Below, in pieces: positions 5,548-5,583 of a stretch of 5,583 nt of DNA (position 1 is its first letter; each line of letters opens with the position of its first letter). The notes below the pieces were generated by a model. That model was given only the letters and a program-made list of their open reading frames with translations, was not told the DNA's origin and made no database searches. A program made the translations under genes and the position numbers. The DNA comes from a bacterium (lineage in GTDB: Bacteria; Arandabacterota; Arandabacteria; Arandabacterales; JALGWA01): the NCBI GenBank assembly GCA_025774425.1, contig JALGWA010000117.1, positions 1 to 5,583 of the forward strand, given 5' to 3'.

Positions 5548-5564
5548 ATGCGGCCTTGTAGGCT
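5536..5564 (+). promoter_or_regulatory. Candidate promoter for a gene beyond the window
   Basis: TTGACA (5536-5541), 17 bases, then TAGGCT (5559-5564, three of six to the -10 consensus). It has the same 17-base spacing and the same GCTTGACACCCC block as the promoter at 1672. A transcript would start near 5571. An ATG at 5574 follows at once, but it has no ribosome site and the window ends 8 bases later, so no gene is called. Because the -35 lies inside a short repeat, the resemblance may be partly incidental. Confidence 0.45.
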
Positions 5565-5583
5565 CGCGTTGCTATGACGATAG

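Noticed and set aside
5574..5583. Start of a new gene at ATG 5574
   Set aside because: Only ten bases remain and no ribosome site precedes it. A leaderless start near 5571 is possible but cannot be supported.
1..5583. tRNA, rRNA, CRISPR array, transposase or prophage signals
   Set aside because: No regularly spaced repeat array, no tRNA cloverleaf and no recognisable mobile-element protein were seen by reading both strands.

Overview
The window is GC-rich (roughly two thirds G+C by eye) and densely coded, with every supported gene on the + strand. A TonB-dependent outer-membrane receptor shows a Gram-negative, diderm bacterium. The high GC, frequent ATA and AGG codons and the gene types would suit an uncultured FCB-group-like lineage, but this is a low-confidence guess because no ribosomal or marker gene is present.

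Layout. Positions 1-828 hold the 3' part of a tetratricopeptide-repeat (TPR) protein. Five bases later a PHP-domain phosphoesterase of the TrpH/YciV (RNase AM) type starts at a TTG codon (834-1655). A 105-base gap (1656-1760) then carries a good sigma70-like promoter (TTGACA, 17 bases, TAACAT), a small hairpin and a strong Shine-Dalgarno. Three tightly packed genes follow, probably one operon: a full-length but highly altered acetate kinase homologue (1761-2957), a small membrane protein that looks like an ECF-transporter substrate-binding (S) component (2969-3487), and a TonB-dependent receptor (3489-5396). The last 187 bases are non-coding. They hold inverted and direct repeats built on TGACCCC and a second candidate promoter sharing a 12-base -35 block with the first.

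How the genes may work together. The receptor (outer membrane) and the S component (inner membrane) form a plausible two-step uptake route for one scarce nutrient, with the ATPase module (EcfA/EcfT) supplied from elsewhere. The first gene of the operon keeps the acetate kinase fold and the acyl-phosphate catalytic residues (R91, D148, H180, R241, E384). It has lost the N-terminal phosphate-binding motif and almost every nucleotide-pocket residue I can place, so it is unlikely to be an ordinary ATP-dependent acetate kinase. A divergent kinase-fold protein leading a two-membrane uptake operon is the most interesting part of the window. Its substrate and reaction cannot be read from sequence alone.
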